The notes: generated by a model from the sequence alone, not told the origin. Numbered from the stretch's first letter, positions 1 through 8,849 are shown. The stretch is DNA of 64,000 nucleotides from Okeanomitos corallinicola TIOX110 (GCF_038050375.1 NZ_CP150886.1:4443318-4507317); one strand, 5' to 3'. A program made the numbers and translations.

Positions 1-1
1 A

Positions 2-1438
2 CTGCTGCTATTTTGCATCCCTTTTTTTACAGTCCGCTATATTGCTAAGTCTTTAAACCTGTGGAGAGATATTTTCGACACTGTTGGCTTGGCCGCAATG
101 TCGTTATTTTTATTTCTCAACGCCTCTAAATCTAGTTTTGCTATTTTTGTCTGTGAAATTATTTTCAACTACATCATGGTGTGGTGGATGTTGAAACAGG
201 AACAGGCACAAGCTAAGTTAATAGCTACCTGCATTATAGTAGTTGATGTTGCTATTTTGGCCTATTTTAAATATCTCAACTTTTTTGTAGAAGATGTTTT
301 AGGTTTAATTATTCCGGGATTAGCAGATAATTGGCAATCAAAAACTATTCCTGGGATGGGTTCAATTCCTCCAGGTTTGTCTTTTTACACCTTTCAAATG
401 GTGGCATTTGTAGTTGATTCCTACAAAAGTAAAAGAGCGAGAAAAAAACCACTTGCTGCTTTAGATTATGTTAACTTTGCGGCATTTTTCCCCCAAGTTG
501 TAGCTGGGCCAATTGAACGGAGAGCGGATTTATTTCCTCAGATTGAAAACTTCAGATTTAAGTTGACGTTTGATAACTTTGAGGCTGGTTTTCGCTGGTT
601 ATCTCTGGGACTTTTTATGAAGTTTGTTCTAGCGGATAATATTTCCCCTTATATCAAATTAGATCAAGTAGATAATCCTTGGTTAGTTTGGTTTTTTGCG
701 TTTTTATTTACATTACAAATTTATTTTGATTTTGGTGGTTATAGTTTTATCGCTTTGGGTTTAGCAAAGTTTTTAGGTGTGAAATTAAGCCTCAATTTCC
801 TTGCTCCTTATACTTCCCAGAGTATTAACGAGTTTTGGCGAAGATGGCACGTTACCCTGAGTACCTGGTTTAGAGACTATGTTTTTATTCCTTTAATGGG
901 TAAAAATATGAAACTCGCACCATTATATCTTTTTATCACATTTACACTTTCTGGCTTTTGGCATGGGGCAGCCTGGAATTTTATTTTGTGGGGTGCTTAT
1001 CACGGTTTACTACTGTTAGTTATACGTTATGTTGGACGACCATTTTACCAAATTATTGGCAAACAAAAACTGTTAATGCCTCAATTTATTTCCTGGGCTT
1101 TAACTTTTGGATCTGTGATTTTAGGATGTTTGTTTTTTATGGAAACAAATACACGTCGTTTAGTTGAAAAGTTGATAGTTTTAATAACTCCTTGGAATTA
1201 TTCTTTATCAAATTTAGGGGAAGCTTTAACATTTTTTAATGACAATGGAGCAGTAGCTTTAGTAATAACTTTGGTTTTTTCTGTAGGACTTTTATTCATG
1301 GAACAATTAGGAGTATGGCGCGAGGGTGAAACAGAATATGATTTATTAGTTACCCCTTGGATGTCAAGAATTTTGTTAGTCTTGACTATTTTGTTTGCTG
1401 CTAATGCACCTTCTCCCTTTATTTACTTTGAATTTTAG
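2..1438 (+). CDS. MBOAT family O-acyltransferase (AlgI/DltB-like), 5' partial
   Basis: Integral-membrane O-acyltransferase of the MBOAT family, expected to pass acyl (often acetyl) groups across the membrane to an extracytoplasmic polymer. The frame is open from the first bases of the window, so the start lies upstream; the TTG at 89 is only the first possible start inside the window. Family marks: WRRWHVTLSTWFRDY and, further on, GFWHGAAWNFILWGAYHG, which holds the conserved MBOAT histidine. There are many hydrophobic segments. The visible part is 478 residues, close to the roughly 500 usual for AlgI, so little is missing. It is followed by an SGNH-like protein, the usual partner arrangement for polysaccharide acetylation. 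The substrate is not known. Confidence 0.88.
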   Translation: MLLFCIPFFTVRYIAKSLNLWRDIFDTVGLAAMSLFLFLNASKSSFAIFVCEIIFNYIMVWWMLKQEQAQAKLIATCIIVVDVAILAYFKYLNFFVEDVLGLIIPGLADNWQSKTIPGMGSIPPGLSFYTFQMVAFVVDSYKSKRARKKPLAALDYVNFAAFFPQVVAGPIERRADLFPQIENFRFKLTFDNFEAGFRWLSLGLFMKFVLADNISPYIKLDQVDNPWLVWFFAFLFTLQIYFDFGGYSFIALGLAKFLGVKLSLNFLAPYTSQSINEFWRRWHVTLSTWFRDYVFIPLMGKNMKLAPLYLFITFTLSGFWHGAAWNFILWGAYHGLLLLVIRYVGRPFYQIIGKQKLLMPQFISWALTFGSVILGCLFFMETNTRRLVEKLIVLITPWNYSLSNLGEALTFFNDNGAVALVITLVFSVGLLFMEQLGVWREGETEYDLLVTPWMSRILLVLTILFAANAPSPFIYFEF

Positions 1439-1439
1439 T

Positions 1440-1500
1440 TATTAGTTATTGGTTATTGGTTATTGGTTAATTTTTTTTACTCTTACCTTTTACCTCTTAC
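1440..1500. repeat. STRR-type short tandem repeat (TTATTGG units)
   Basis: Seven-base TTATTGG-like units are repeated three times right after the MBOAT stop codon, followed by a pyrimidine stretch with TTACC repeats. Such short tandemly repeated repeats are typical of heterocystous cyanobacteria. The repeat separates two genes that probably act together. Confidence 0.7.
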
Positions 1501-1516
1501 CTTCTTACTGTCACCT

Positions 1517-2446
1517 ATGATGAACAAATTTGTAAAACTTTTAAGTTGGTTTGCGATCGCTGGTGTAACCTGGAGTGTTGGTTATGTTTACAATGCTCGT
1601 TATGGTGGTGAACTTAGCTGGTTACGGATGATGTATGAACAAAAAATGGCTGTTGCTAAAGAAGTACAAGCACCCAAACGGATTTTAATAGTCGGTGGTT
1701 CTGGCGCTCATTACACCGTTGATGCCAAACTGATGCAGGAACAATTAAATATTCCTACTATCAATATTGCTACCGATGGACCAGTGGGTTTAGATGTGAT
1801 TTTACCTAGCATTCTTGATGTGATCAAAAAAGGTGATATTGTTTTACTAATTCCTGAATATTTATTGTTGTTAGATCAGGACGGTTTTGGCGATCGCTCT
1901 GGGCAATTTGGTGCAGCTATTGGTAAACCCGGTTTAGGAAATATACCCCCTAAACAACTCGCTCAAGATTTAATGTTATTAGGAATTCCCACCCTCCGCG
2001 CTGCGACAAAATCATCTTTAGATGTGATTGAAAAAGGACATTTAACAGGTTACTATTCTGATCCAGTTACAGAAAATGGTGATCCGACAGTGATGAAAAA
2101 AAGGACAAAAAGTGAATGGTGGTCATTAAAAATTAATGATAGTGTTTCTGATCACGCTTTGCAGCGAATTCAAAAATTTAAACAGGAAGTAGAAGCAAAA
2201 GAAGCAACTTTAGTTTTAGGACTTTCTTGGATTTATGGCAGCACTGATCCGAAAACTATGAATAATATTCGTGTTACAGCAGCAGAATTAGAAAAAATTG
2301 CTCCCGTACTTTATGACCAAAAAAGTTTAAATGTAAAGACAGATTCGAGTTTGTTTGCTGATACTCACTATCATCTTAATCCTGATGGTCGTCGTACTCG
2401 CACAAGCGAACTTGTTAAACAGTTTAAGGCTGCAAATATCAAATAA
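1517..2446 (+). CDS. SGNH-hydrolase-like partner of the MBOAT acyltransferase
   Basis: Protein of about 310 residues with an N-terminal hydrophobic segment (KLLSWFAIAGVTWSVGY), probably a membrane anchor or signal. The motif RILIVGGSGAHYTVDA resembles SGNH block I with GGS instead of GDS, and FADTHYHLNPDGRR near the C-terminus supplies the Asp/His pair of block V. In alginate-type systems MBOAT proteins work with SGNH-fold partners (AlgJ/AlgX), and this gene directly follows an MBOAT gene, so a role in polymer O-acetylation is inferred. I start it at ATG 1517 (ATG 1520 is equally possible); a TTG at 1463 would place repeat DNA in the protein. No strong ribosome site is visible. Confidence 0.6.
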   Translation: MMNKFVKLLSWFAIAGVTWSVGYVYNARYGGELSWLRMMYEQKMAVAKEVQAPKRILIVGGSGAHYTVDAKLMQEQLNIPTINIATDGPVGLDVILPSILDVIKKGDIVLLIPEYLLLLDQDGFGDRSGQFGAAIGKPGLGNIPPKQLAQDLMLLGIPTLRAATKSSLDVIEKGHLTGYYSDPVTENGDPTVMKKRTKSEWWSLKINDSVSDHALQRIQKFKQEVEAKEATLVLGLSWIYGSTDPKTMNNIRVTAAELEKIAPVLYDQKSLNVKTDSSLFADTHYHLNPDGRRTRTSELVKQFKAANIK

Positions 2447-2467
2447 AATTTTGATTTTATTTCGTGC

Positions 2468-2487
2468 AATCTCCGTCAGGAGATCCC
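2468..2487. other. Small hairpin upstream of the NDH-2 gene
   Basis: ATCTCC-GTCA-GGAGAT forms a 6-bp stem between the SGNH-like gene and the oxidoreductase gene. It lacks a U-tract, so it could be an attenuator or simply a processing site. Confidence 0.3.
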
Positions 2488-2540
2488 GCAGGGTAGTAGC
2501 AAAGGAGTAAATTATGAATTATCAAATATGAGTTATATAG

Positions 2541-3806
2541 ATGAACATGAATAATTTGCTTAGTAATAGGAATCGGAAAAATAAGAATACTACTAATTAT
2601 AATAGGCGGATTTGTGTTTTGGGTGGTGGGTTTGGTGGTTTATACACTGCTTTAGAATTGTGTAAATTTGCTCAATTTCATCATTCTAATTATGAGATTA
2701 TTTTAATTGAGAAAAAAGAACGTTTTTTATTTACTCCTTTGCTTTATGAGGTGGTGACGGGAGAGTTATTAGATTGGGAAGTTGCACCAAGTTATCAAAA
2801 GTTGCTTGCAGATAGTCCGGTTAAATTTTATCAGGCAGAAATTGAAAATGTTGATTTAGAGCAAAAATTGATAAATTTGGAAAATGGAGAAATACTAAAT
2901 TATGATTATTTAGTGTTAGCTGTTGGTAAAGAAACTAGATTAGATATACTCCCTGGTGCAGCAGAATACGCGCAGACTTTTAGAAGTTTGGCAGATGCAG
3001 AAAGGTTAAAAGAAAAGTTAATAATTTTAGAAACTTCTGATATTTCAATCATTAAAATAGCAGTTGCTGGTGCGGGTCCCAATGGGGTAGAAATAGCTTG
3101 TAAATTAGCAGATAGATTAGGAAAAAAAGGAGAAATTCACTTAATTGATCGGGGAAATGAAATCTTAAAAACTTTACCTAAAAGTTGTCAAACTGCATCT
3201 TATAGAGCTTTATTAAAAAGAAATGTACAAATACATTTGCATACTTCTTTAGAAAGAATTAAAGCTGATGAAATTATTATCAATTATCAAGGTAAAACCG
3301 AGAGATTATCAACAGATTTAGTTTTGTGGACAGGAGGAAATCAATCAATACAATGGGTAAAAGAACTAAGTTGTCAGCATAATCAATATGGGCAATTAAT
3401 AGCGACTCCAACTTTACAAATAGCAGAATATCCTGAAGTATTTGTATTAGGAGACTTAGCGGAAATTAGAGATAAAAAAGGTAAAATATCGCCAACAACA
3501 GCCCAAGCCGCATTTCAACAAGCACCCCGTGCAGCTAAAAATATTTGGGCAAAAATTACAGGTAAGAAATTAAAATCATTTAGCTACCTACATTTAGGAG
3601 AAATGTTAACTTTAGGTGTTAAGAATGCTGTAGTTTTTAGCTTTGGAATTACTCTAGATGGTAAATTAGCTGGCATCATTCGTAGAGGAGTATATATTCA
3701 ACGTTTACCAACCTTAAAACACAAACTTCAAGTAGCTAAAAGATGGATATTTGGGGGTAAAAAAAATAAATGCTCACGCAAAGACGCAAAGACGCAAAGA
3801 GAATAA
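2541..3806 (+). CDS. NAD(P)/FAD-dependent oxidoreductase, type II NADH dehydrogenase-like
   Basis: Flavoprotein of the NDH-2 type, predicted to pass electrons from NAD(P)H through FAD to quinone without pumping protons. Visible: an N-terminal FAD-binding glycine motif (VLGGGFGGLYTALEL), a second dinucleotide-binding motif near residue 178 (VAGAGPNGVEIACKLA), and the C-terminal FAD motif VFVLGDLAE. The length of 421 residues is normal for the family. The last dozen residues (KCSRKDAKTQRE) are translated from a tandem ACGCAAAG-type repeat and are probably not part of the original protein. ATG 2541 is used; ATG 2547 is also possible. Two tiny overlapping reading frames precede it (see findings). 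Confidence 0.82.
   Translation: MNMNNLLSNRNRKNKNTTNYNRRICVLGGGFGGLYTALELCKFAQFHHSNYEIILIEKKERFLFTPLLYEVVTGELLDWEVAPSYQKLLADSPVKFYQAEIENVDLEQKLINLENGEILNYDYLVLAVGKETRLDILPGAAEYAQTFRSLADAERLKEKLIILETSDISIIKIAVAGAGPNGVEIACKLADRLGKKGEIHLIDRGNEILKTLPKSCQTASYRALLKRNVQIHLHTSLERIKADEIIINYQGKTERLSTDLVLWTGGNQSIQWVKELSCQHNQYGQLIATPTLQIAEYPEVFVLGDLAEIRDKKGKISPTTAQAAFQQAPRAAKNIWAKITGKKLKSFSYLHLGEMLTLGVKNAVVFSFGITLDGKLAGIIRRGVYIQRLPTLKHKLQVAKRWIFGGKKNKCSRKDAKTQRE
3771..3802. repeat. STRR (ACGCAAAG/GACGCAAA units) inside a gene end
   Basis: GACGCAAA units are repeated about three times across the 3' end of the NDH-2 gene. This is a common Nostocales STRR and here it encodes the protein C-terminus. Confidence 0.75.
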
Positions 3807-3827
3807 GAGTTTATTAAAAAATAATTT

Positions 3828-5636
3828 ATGGTTACTCAACAAGAAACATTAAAAAAACCCTGGGGAAAAATATTAGATACCATTATAGGATTAGATTTGC
3901 GATCGCTCGCTGCTTTTCGTATCGGTATTTCCATTATCATTTTAGTTGATTTATTTACTCGGTTTCAAGACTTAACCGCACATTATACAGATTATGGTGT
4001 ACTTCCCCGCACTCTCCTATCAGAAGTAGCAAAAACTGGACATTGGTCATTACACGCTATTAGTGGTGAGCCAATTTTTCAGATTTTATTATTTGCGCTG
4101 GCAGCGTTTTTTGCATTGCAAATGTTAGTCGCTTATCGCACCAGATTTGCTACCATTGCATCTTGGATATTGTTGATATCCATGCACAACCGCAACCCAA
4201 CTTTAATTTTTGCGGCGGATGATGTGTTACGTGCGCTCATGTTTTGGGCAATGTTTTTACCTTGGGGCGCTCGTTATTCTTTAGATAGTGCATTAAATAC
4301 TTCTCAACTTCAATCACCGATTACATTTGCTTCCGGTGCAACTTTCGCACTAATGTGTCAGCAATGTTTTATCTATATTTTCTCAGCCGCAATTAAAACT
4401 AAAAGTGAAATTTGGACTGATGGCAGTGCGGTTTATTATGCTTTAAGTTATGACCAATATGTTACTCATTTGGGACATTTTCTCCTGAACTTTCAGCCAA
4501 TTTTAAACGTCTTTACCCAAATTACTTTAGTGCTGGAATGGGTAGGCCCATTATTAATTTTCATTCCTTTTAAAAATCACATTTTCAAAACCATTGCTGT
4601 TTTTACATTTATCGGTTTGCATTTGGGATTTAGTTTAACATTAAATATTGGCATTTTTCCCTTTTTGAGTACCTTTAGTTGGTTAGCTTTTCTCCCTAGT
4701 GAATTTTGGGATGGTTTAGAAAAGCGTTTGCAAACTCCCGCACGTCAAGGTTTAACAATTTACTTTGATGCTGACTGTGGTTTCTGCAAAAAAGTAGTTC
4801 ATATCTTACGAACACTGTTAATTTTACCAGGAACACCATTATTAATGGCGCAAGATTATCCAGATGTTTATGAGGATATGGAAAAACATAATTCTTGGGT
4901 AATTCAAGACTATCAAGGAGGACGACATTTCAAGTTTAAAGGTATTATTTATGTCGTCAGTTTATCCCCAATTTTTAAATTTTTAGTACCGTTATTAAAA
5001 TGGCAACCAATCATGGCAGCGGGGACAAAATTCTATGAAGCAGTTGCTAATAATCGTAAGTTTGCAGGTAATTTGACTAAACCTTTTAAATTCCATTCTT
5101 TAGAGGTACGTAAATCCAAAGTTTTAAATATTTTGGCATTAATACTACTGTTGTACGCTTTTGTTTGGAATATTCAAAGTTACGCTCCTGATTTATTCAA
5201 GCGGAAAATATGGCAGCAAACCGCAATTATGGGACGCATAACTAGAGTTGATCAATCTTGGAGTATTTTTGCACCAGCACCCCCTAGAGATGACGGATGG
5301 CACGTTGTTCCTGGAAAGTTAGAAAATGGTAATGAAGTGGATATTTTCCGCTTTGGAAATACTGTGAATTGGGATAAACCCAGCTTAGGAGTGAGAAGTA
5401 AAATCTACCGAAATATGCAATGGCGTACTTATTTTATTAACCTCAATCGTGCCATAGGTAAAAAGCTTTATCCAGCTTATGGAAAATATGTTTGTAGTGC
5501 GTGGAATAGTAAACATCAAGATAGTGAAAAATTAACTAAATTCGATGTTTATTTTATGGATGAAATAACAGTACCACCAGGAGAAGAACAGACTGTAAAG
5601 AAAAAGTTGATTTTGGAACAGTCTTGTAATGAATAA
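3828..5636 (+). CDS. HTTM domain protein fused to a DCC1-like thiol-disulfide domain
   Basis: A 602-residue membrane protein. Residues 1 to about 290 form a multi-pass region resembling the HTTM domain (relative of vitamin K-dependent gamma-carboxylase). Residues about 305-410 match DUF393/DCC1: IYFDADCGFCKKVVHILR has the CxxC pair, and YEAVANNRKFAG matches the end of that domain. A further transmembrane segment and a soluble tail of roughly 150 residues follow. HTTM and DCC proteins are often neighbouring genes; here they are one chain. By analogy the protein may couple a membrane oxidoreductase step to a quinone or thiol carrier. The substrate is unknown. The gene starts 21 bp after the NDH-2 stop, so co-transcription is likely. 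Confidence 0.78.
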   Translation: MVTQQETLKKPWGKILDTIIGLDLRSLAAFRIGISIIILVDLFTRFQDLTAHYTDYGVLPRTLLSEVAKTGHWSLHAISGEPIFQILLFALAAFFALQMLVAYRTRFATIASWILLISMHNRNPTLIFAADDVLRALMFWAMFLPWGARYSLDSALNTSQLQSPITFASGATFALMCQQCFIYIFSAAIKTKSEIWTDGSAVYYALSYDQYVTHLGHFLLNFQPILNVFTQITLVLEWVGPLLIFIPFKNHIFKTIAVFTFIGLHLGFSLTLNIGIFPFLSTFSWLAFLPSEFWDGLEKRLQTPARQGLTIYFDADCGFCKKVVHILRTLLILPGTPLLMAQDYPDVYEDMEKHNSWVIQDYQGGRHFKFKGIIYVVSLSPIFKFLVPLLKWQPIMAAGTKFYEAVANNRKFAGNLTKPFKFHSLEVRKSKVLNILALILLLYAFVWNIQSYAPDLFKRKIWQQTAIMGRITRVDQSWSIFAPAPPRDDGWHVVPGKLENGNEVDIFRFGNTVNWDKPSLGVRSKIYRNMQWRTYFINLNRAIGKKLYPAYGKYVCSAWNSKHQDSEKLTKFDVYFMDEITVPPGEEQTVKKKLILEQSCNE

Positions 5637-5644
5637 TTAGTCTG

Positions 5645-5729
5645 ACTGGGAATTAATTCCCAGTTAACATTTAACAATTGTCAGGGAATAAATTCCCTGT
5701 CTAAAAGCTAAAGTCGGTTTTAACCGACT
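5645..5729. repeat. Cluster of three perfect or near-perfect palindromes
   Basis: Three hairpins lie in a row: 5645-5664 (ACTGGGAATTAATTCCCAGT), 5682-5699 (CAGGGAATAAATTCCCTG) and 5712-5729 (AGTCGGTTTTAACCGACT). They follow the HTTM-DCC gene, between convergent transcription units, and may end transcription from both sides or be REP-like repeats. Confidence 0.6.
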
Positions 5730-5760
5730 ACAAGAATTTTATAGTAGTTAATAAATCAAA

Positions 5761-5786
5761 CATCCTGGATATCCTGATTCAGACAA
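5761..5786. repeat. Dispersed repeat ATCCTGGA(C/T)ATCCTGATTCAGACAA, copy 1
   Basis: Related copies lie at 6645-6688 and, inverted, at 8850-8874. Such ATCCTGATTCNGACA repeats are spread through many Nostocales genomes. The copies bracket the toxin-antitoxin, recQ and methyltransferase genes. Confidence 0.65.
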
Positions 5787-5893
5787 TTTCATATTTCTTA
5801 TTAATACCAAATTCATGTTACAATAAGATTATTTATTAACGATGATATTAATTCCGGTTTACCCAAATAATACTAAAATAAAAAACTTACAAT

Positions 5894-6199
5894 TTACAAA
5901 CCTACAGAAATACGCTCATCACCTTTTTCCAAAACCAGACGAAACCCACAAGATTGAACTATTTGTAAAAACTTACTAAAGTTAATATCATTTTGCTTCC
6001 CAGAGCAAATATCTTGAATAACAGCAGGAGAAAGACTAACTTCTTTAGCTAATTGTTCAACAGAAATATGATCATTTTCCATGATAGAAATTAACAATTC
6101 AGATAGTAAAAACTCCTGATATCCTGATGCAAACTTAGCTTGAAAATCATCATCTTGCATCATTCTATTAAAAGTTGATAACTGTTCATTCTTCTTCAT
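5894..6199 (-). CDS. XRE/HTH antitoxin of a HigBA-like pair
   Basis: About 101 residues. The C-terminal half contains a helix-turn-helix (ISVEQLAKEVSLSPAVIQDI followed by a short recognition region), as in HigA-type antitoxins that bind both the toxin and their own promoter. I start it at ATG 6199 because GAGGAAGGA precedes it at proper distance; longer frames starting at 6235 or 6217 would overlap the toxin gene further. It overlaps the toxin stop by 14 bp. Toxin first and antitoxin second is the HigBA order, so translational coupling and autoregulation are expected. Confidence 0.72.
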   Translation of the reverse strand: MKKNEQLSTFNRMMQDDDFQAKFASGYQEFLLSELLISIMENDHISVEQLAKEVSLSPAVIQDICSGKQNDINFSKFLQIVQSCGFRLVLEKGDERISVGL

Positions 6200-6575
6200 A
6201 ATATTTTCCTTCCTCATGACGTTGAATAAAATCATTCATATATTTGATAGCTTTTTCTTTTTGATTGTTTGGTAATTTTTGTGTTTTTTTCTGAAAAGCA
6301 TTAGTGACAATAATTTTTTTACCAGTAAAAAAGAAACATAAAAATCTATCTGGTTGTGGTTTAAAAGCGTAAATCTTATCTCCTTCATTACGAAATTGTT
6401 CTTTATTACTTATTTTTCCAAAATCACCAATTCTTTTCACTAAAAATAAAAATTTTAATTGTTGTTGTTCGGATAGTTGATTAAAATACTCCAGAGCTTC
6501 ACTTTCACTGTGTTCATCAAAATACCACTCTAACTGAAAAACTGAACCAACATAAATTATATACTCTTTACTCAT
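6186..6575 (-). CDS. Type II toxin, HigB/Gp49-like RelE superfamily
   Basis: 129 residues. The centre and end (QFRNEGDKIYAFKPQPDRFL, then CFFFTGKKIIVTNAFQKKTQ) match the RelE/HigB fold, in which basic residues cut ribosome-bound mRNA, and the KKTQKLPNNQKEKAI stretch is the usual C-terminal signature. The gene is directly upstream of, and overlaps, an HTH antitoxin gene. The assignment to phage Gp49-like HigB is from remembered family sequence; activity is inferred. Confidence 0.72.
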   Translation of the reverse strand: MSKEYIIYVGSVFQLEWYFDEHSESEALEYFNQLSEQQQLKFLFLVKRIGDFGKISNKEQFRNEGDKIYAFKPQPDRFLCFFFTGKKIIVTNAFQKKTQKLPNNQKEKAIKYMNDFIQRHEEGKYYEEE

Positions 6576-6583
6576 AGCTCATG

Positions 6584-6592
6584 ATTATAGCA
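6584..6592 (-). promoter_or_regulatory. Extended -10 promoter of the toxin-antitoxin operon
   Basis: On the minus strand TGC-TATAAT sits 9 bp before the toxin start codon, an extended -10 (TGn-TATAAT). The transcript would have a very short leader. A clear -35 is not seen. Confidence 0.45.
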
Positions 6593-6644
6593 TATCTATT
6601 TACAAATTAACCAAAGTAACTCAAATAACATTTTATCAAATCAA

Positions 6645-6688
6645 AAATCCTGAAAATCATCAAATCCTGGACATCCTGATTCAGACAA
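6645..6688. repeat. Dispersed repeat, copy 2 (longest)
   Basis: AATCCTGAAAATCATCAAATCCTGG... continues into ACATCCTGATTCAGACAA, with the same core as copies at 5761 and 8850. It lies between the toxin gene promoter and the end of recQ. Confidence 0.65.
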
Positions 6689-6697
6689 AATCTTACA

Positions 6698-6734
6698 TTG
6701 TTGGGTTTCCTATCGTCAACCCAACCCAACCTAC
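6698..6734. repeat. Palindromic repeat GTTGGGTTTCC...CAACCCAACCTAC
   Basis: TTGGGTT pairs with AACCCAA around a short loop, followed by AACCTAC. This family of palindromes is common between cyanobacterial genes. It lies just downstream of recQ and may act as its transcription end. Confidence 0.55.
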
Positions 6735-6743
6735 TTTTATTAT

Positions 6744-8189
6744 TTATTTCCGACAATTATCACAATGTCCACAACGCCAATTTTCAGCTTCTTTCCCAAA
6801 CCCAAAAGTAGCTAACAAAAACTGCCAACGACACTTTTTCGTATGCAAATATTCTCTCATTTGTTTACCACCTTGCATCTGTTTATTTAACCCATTTCCC
6901 GACTTATTTAAAATTTGATAATTAAACGGGTCAATCCATTGTAATTGTCCACTACTATGCAATAAAGAAAGTGCCGTTGCACCATCAGGAAATTGTTTAA
7001 TTACAGATGTTACCTCTCCCTGTTTTGGTAACTTCTTCACTAACATCTGTGCTTTCTGTTGTTGTTTCAACATCTGTTGTTCAAAAAACTGCTGTCTTTG
7101 TTTATCTTCCCCATCTAAAAACCCCGTCGGTTCACTAATTAAAGTCAAAGCTTCTGCTGGTTTTCCATCCCTTCCCGCACGTCCTATTTCCTGCACATAT
7201 TCTGATAATAAATGTGGTGCATGAAAATGTATAATCCATCTGACATCAGCTTTATTAATTCCCATCCCAAACGCACAGGTACAAACCACAAACGGGATTT
7301 TTCCCCCTAACCAATTTGCTTCTACTGCACGTCTTTCTGTTGCACCTAAACCTGCATGATAACTAGCTGTTTTATAACCTATTTCTGTTAACCAAGCTGC
7401 TAATTCTTCACTATCTTTCCTAGTTCTCACATAAATCAAACCCGCCTGATTTTGATGTTTTTGAATAAACTTTAATAATTGTTGTTTTCTACCTTTTGGA
7501 GTCCAAGCAATACGTACTATAGGTTGTAAATTTGCTCGGTAAGGATTGAGCTTAAAACTATCAGGTTGTTGTAATTTTAGTACAGTAGAAATTATTTGTT
7601 GTGCTGAAGGATCTGCGGTTGCTGTAAAAGCTGCTATACTAATTTTAGTTCCCGCTGGTTTTGATTTTAATAAACCTGGACGTACAGCACCTAAACGCTG
7701 ATAAGCAGGACGAAAAGTATCACCCCATTGAACTAAACAATGTGCTTCATCTAGGATAATTCCATTTATTTTTAATTCAGGGTTACATAACCTTTCCCAA
7801 ACTGGAGGACTTAATAAATTTTCCGGTGATAAATATAATAATCTTAATTGTTGTTTTTCTAAAGCTTGCAAAGTTGCACGACGTTGAAATGAAGATAATT
7901 GACTGTGTAAAAGTGCTGCTTTTTGATTTTTTTGTTTGAGTTCTTCTACTTGGTTTTCCATCAGTGCTACCAAGGGAGAAACTACCAAAGTTAACCCAGT
8001 TTTTAATAGTGCAGGAAGTTGAAAACATATAGATTTTCCTCCTCCTGTCGGCATAATAACTAAAGCATCTTTTTGTGATAATAAACTATTAATTATTTCT
8101 CCTTGGGGTGGTCGAAAATCGTCATAACCCCAAACTTGTTTTAATGCAGTGCGAACTTCATTTAATGAAATATAATGGGGAATATTCAT
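6744..8189 (-). CDS. recQ: RecQ-family ATP-dependent DNA helicase, short form
   Basis: 3'-5' superfamily 2 DNA helicase for repair and recombination. Walker A MPTGGGKSICFQLPAL near residue 45, DEAH box DEAHCLVQWG, and motif VI YVQEIGRAGRDGKPAEA are intact. The C-terminus has the RecQ zinc-binding cysteines (KKCRWQFLLATFG, then WRCGHCDNC) and the protein ends four codons later, so the winged-helix (RQC) and HRDC domains of the roughly 600-residue E. coli enzyme are missing. The short form looks intrinsic, not truncated, since the stop follows a complete zinc site. AGGAG lies 8 bp before ATG 8189. Confidence 0.85.
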   Translation of the reverse strand: MNIPHYISLNEVRTALKQVWGYDDFRPPQGEIINSLLSQKDALVIMPTGGGKSICFQLPALLKTGLTLVVSPLVALMENQVEELKQKNQKAALLHSQLSSFQRRATLQALEKQQLRLLYLSPENLLSPPVWERLCNPELKINGIILDEAHCLVQWGDTFRPAYQRLGAVRPGLLKSKPAGTKISIAAFTATADPSAQQIISTVLKLQQPDSFKLNPYRANLQPIVRIAWTPKGRKQQLLKFIQKHQNQAGLIYVRTRKDSEELAAWLTEIGYKTASYHAGLGATERRAVEANWLGGKIPFVVCTCAFGMGINKADVRWIIHFHAPHLLSEYVQEIGRAGRDGKPAEALTLISEPTGFLDGEDKQRQQFFEQQMLKQQQKAQMLVKKLPKQGEVTSVIKQFPDGATALSLLHSSGQLQWIDPFNYQILNKSGNGLNKQMQGGKQMREYLHTKKCRWQFLLATFGFGKEAENWRCGHCDNCRK

Positions 8190-8231
8190 AGTATAACTCC
8201 TATGTCTATAAAGAAATATATTTCACCTAAG

Positions 8232-8840
8232 TTATTCAGGTTTGGTAAAAATTGTTAACATCACAAAACCTAATAAATAGTGATGTCCTAAACATAAAAG
8301 TCCTGCATCATTCCCTAATTTTTCCCGTTGTTCCTGACTGTAAAATTTAATTGCTGCTGGAGAATTAGCCATACATTTTAAAGGTGAGTTGTTAGCTACA
8401 ATATCTACTAAATAGAATTTACTACCGGGAGAAAGTACCCGTTTTACTTCACTGATAACTTGTTCTGGGTGAGGATAATGTAAGAAACTAATAGTGTTAA
8501 AAACTGCATCAAATTGATTGTTGGCAAATGTTAATAATTCTGCATTACCTTCAATATAAATGAATCGCGGACGGTGTTGATTTTTTTGTCTAGCTATCCG
8601 TAGCATTTGCGCTGATAAATCTAAACCAGTTCCACGTAATTCCGGATATTGATATCCTAGACGATTGAATAATTGTCCTGTACCACAACCTAAATCAAGT
8701 ACATTAGCATTAGCTGGTAATTCAATTTTAGACATTAATCTTTTATGAATAGCTTGATAAATAAAAGAAGGAAATGTCCAATCGTAACTGGATGACCAGC
8801 GATCAAAGATGAGTTTTTTGTTATTAATAAAGTTATTCAT
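8232..8840 (-). CDS. Class I SAM-dependent methyltransferase
   Basis: 202 residues with a Rossmann methyltransferase motif I (NVLDLGCGTGQLFNRLG), an acidic motif II region (GTGLDLSAQMLRIAR) and motif IV-like FDAVFNTISFLHY; it resembles the UbiE/Methyltransf_11 group. The methyl acceptor cannot be told from the sequence. It lies 42 bp upstream of recQ in the same direction, so the two may be co-transcribed. Confidence 0.75.
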   Translation of the reverse strand: MNNFINNKKLIFDRWSSSYDWTFPSFIYQAIHKRLMSKIELPANANVLDLGCGTGQLFNRLGYQYPELRGTGLDLSAQMLRIARQKNQHRPRFIYIEGNAELLTFANNQFDAVFNTISFLHYPHPEQVISEVKRVLSPGSKFYLVDIVANNSPLKCMANSPAAIKFYSQEQREKLGNDAGLLCLGHHYLLGFVMLTIFTKPE

Positions 8841-8849
8841 TGGGAATAC

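Noticed and set aside
89-1438. TTG at 89 as the true start of the MBOAT gene
   Set aside because: The frame is open to the window edge and MBOAT homologues extend further upstream.
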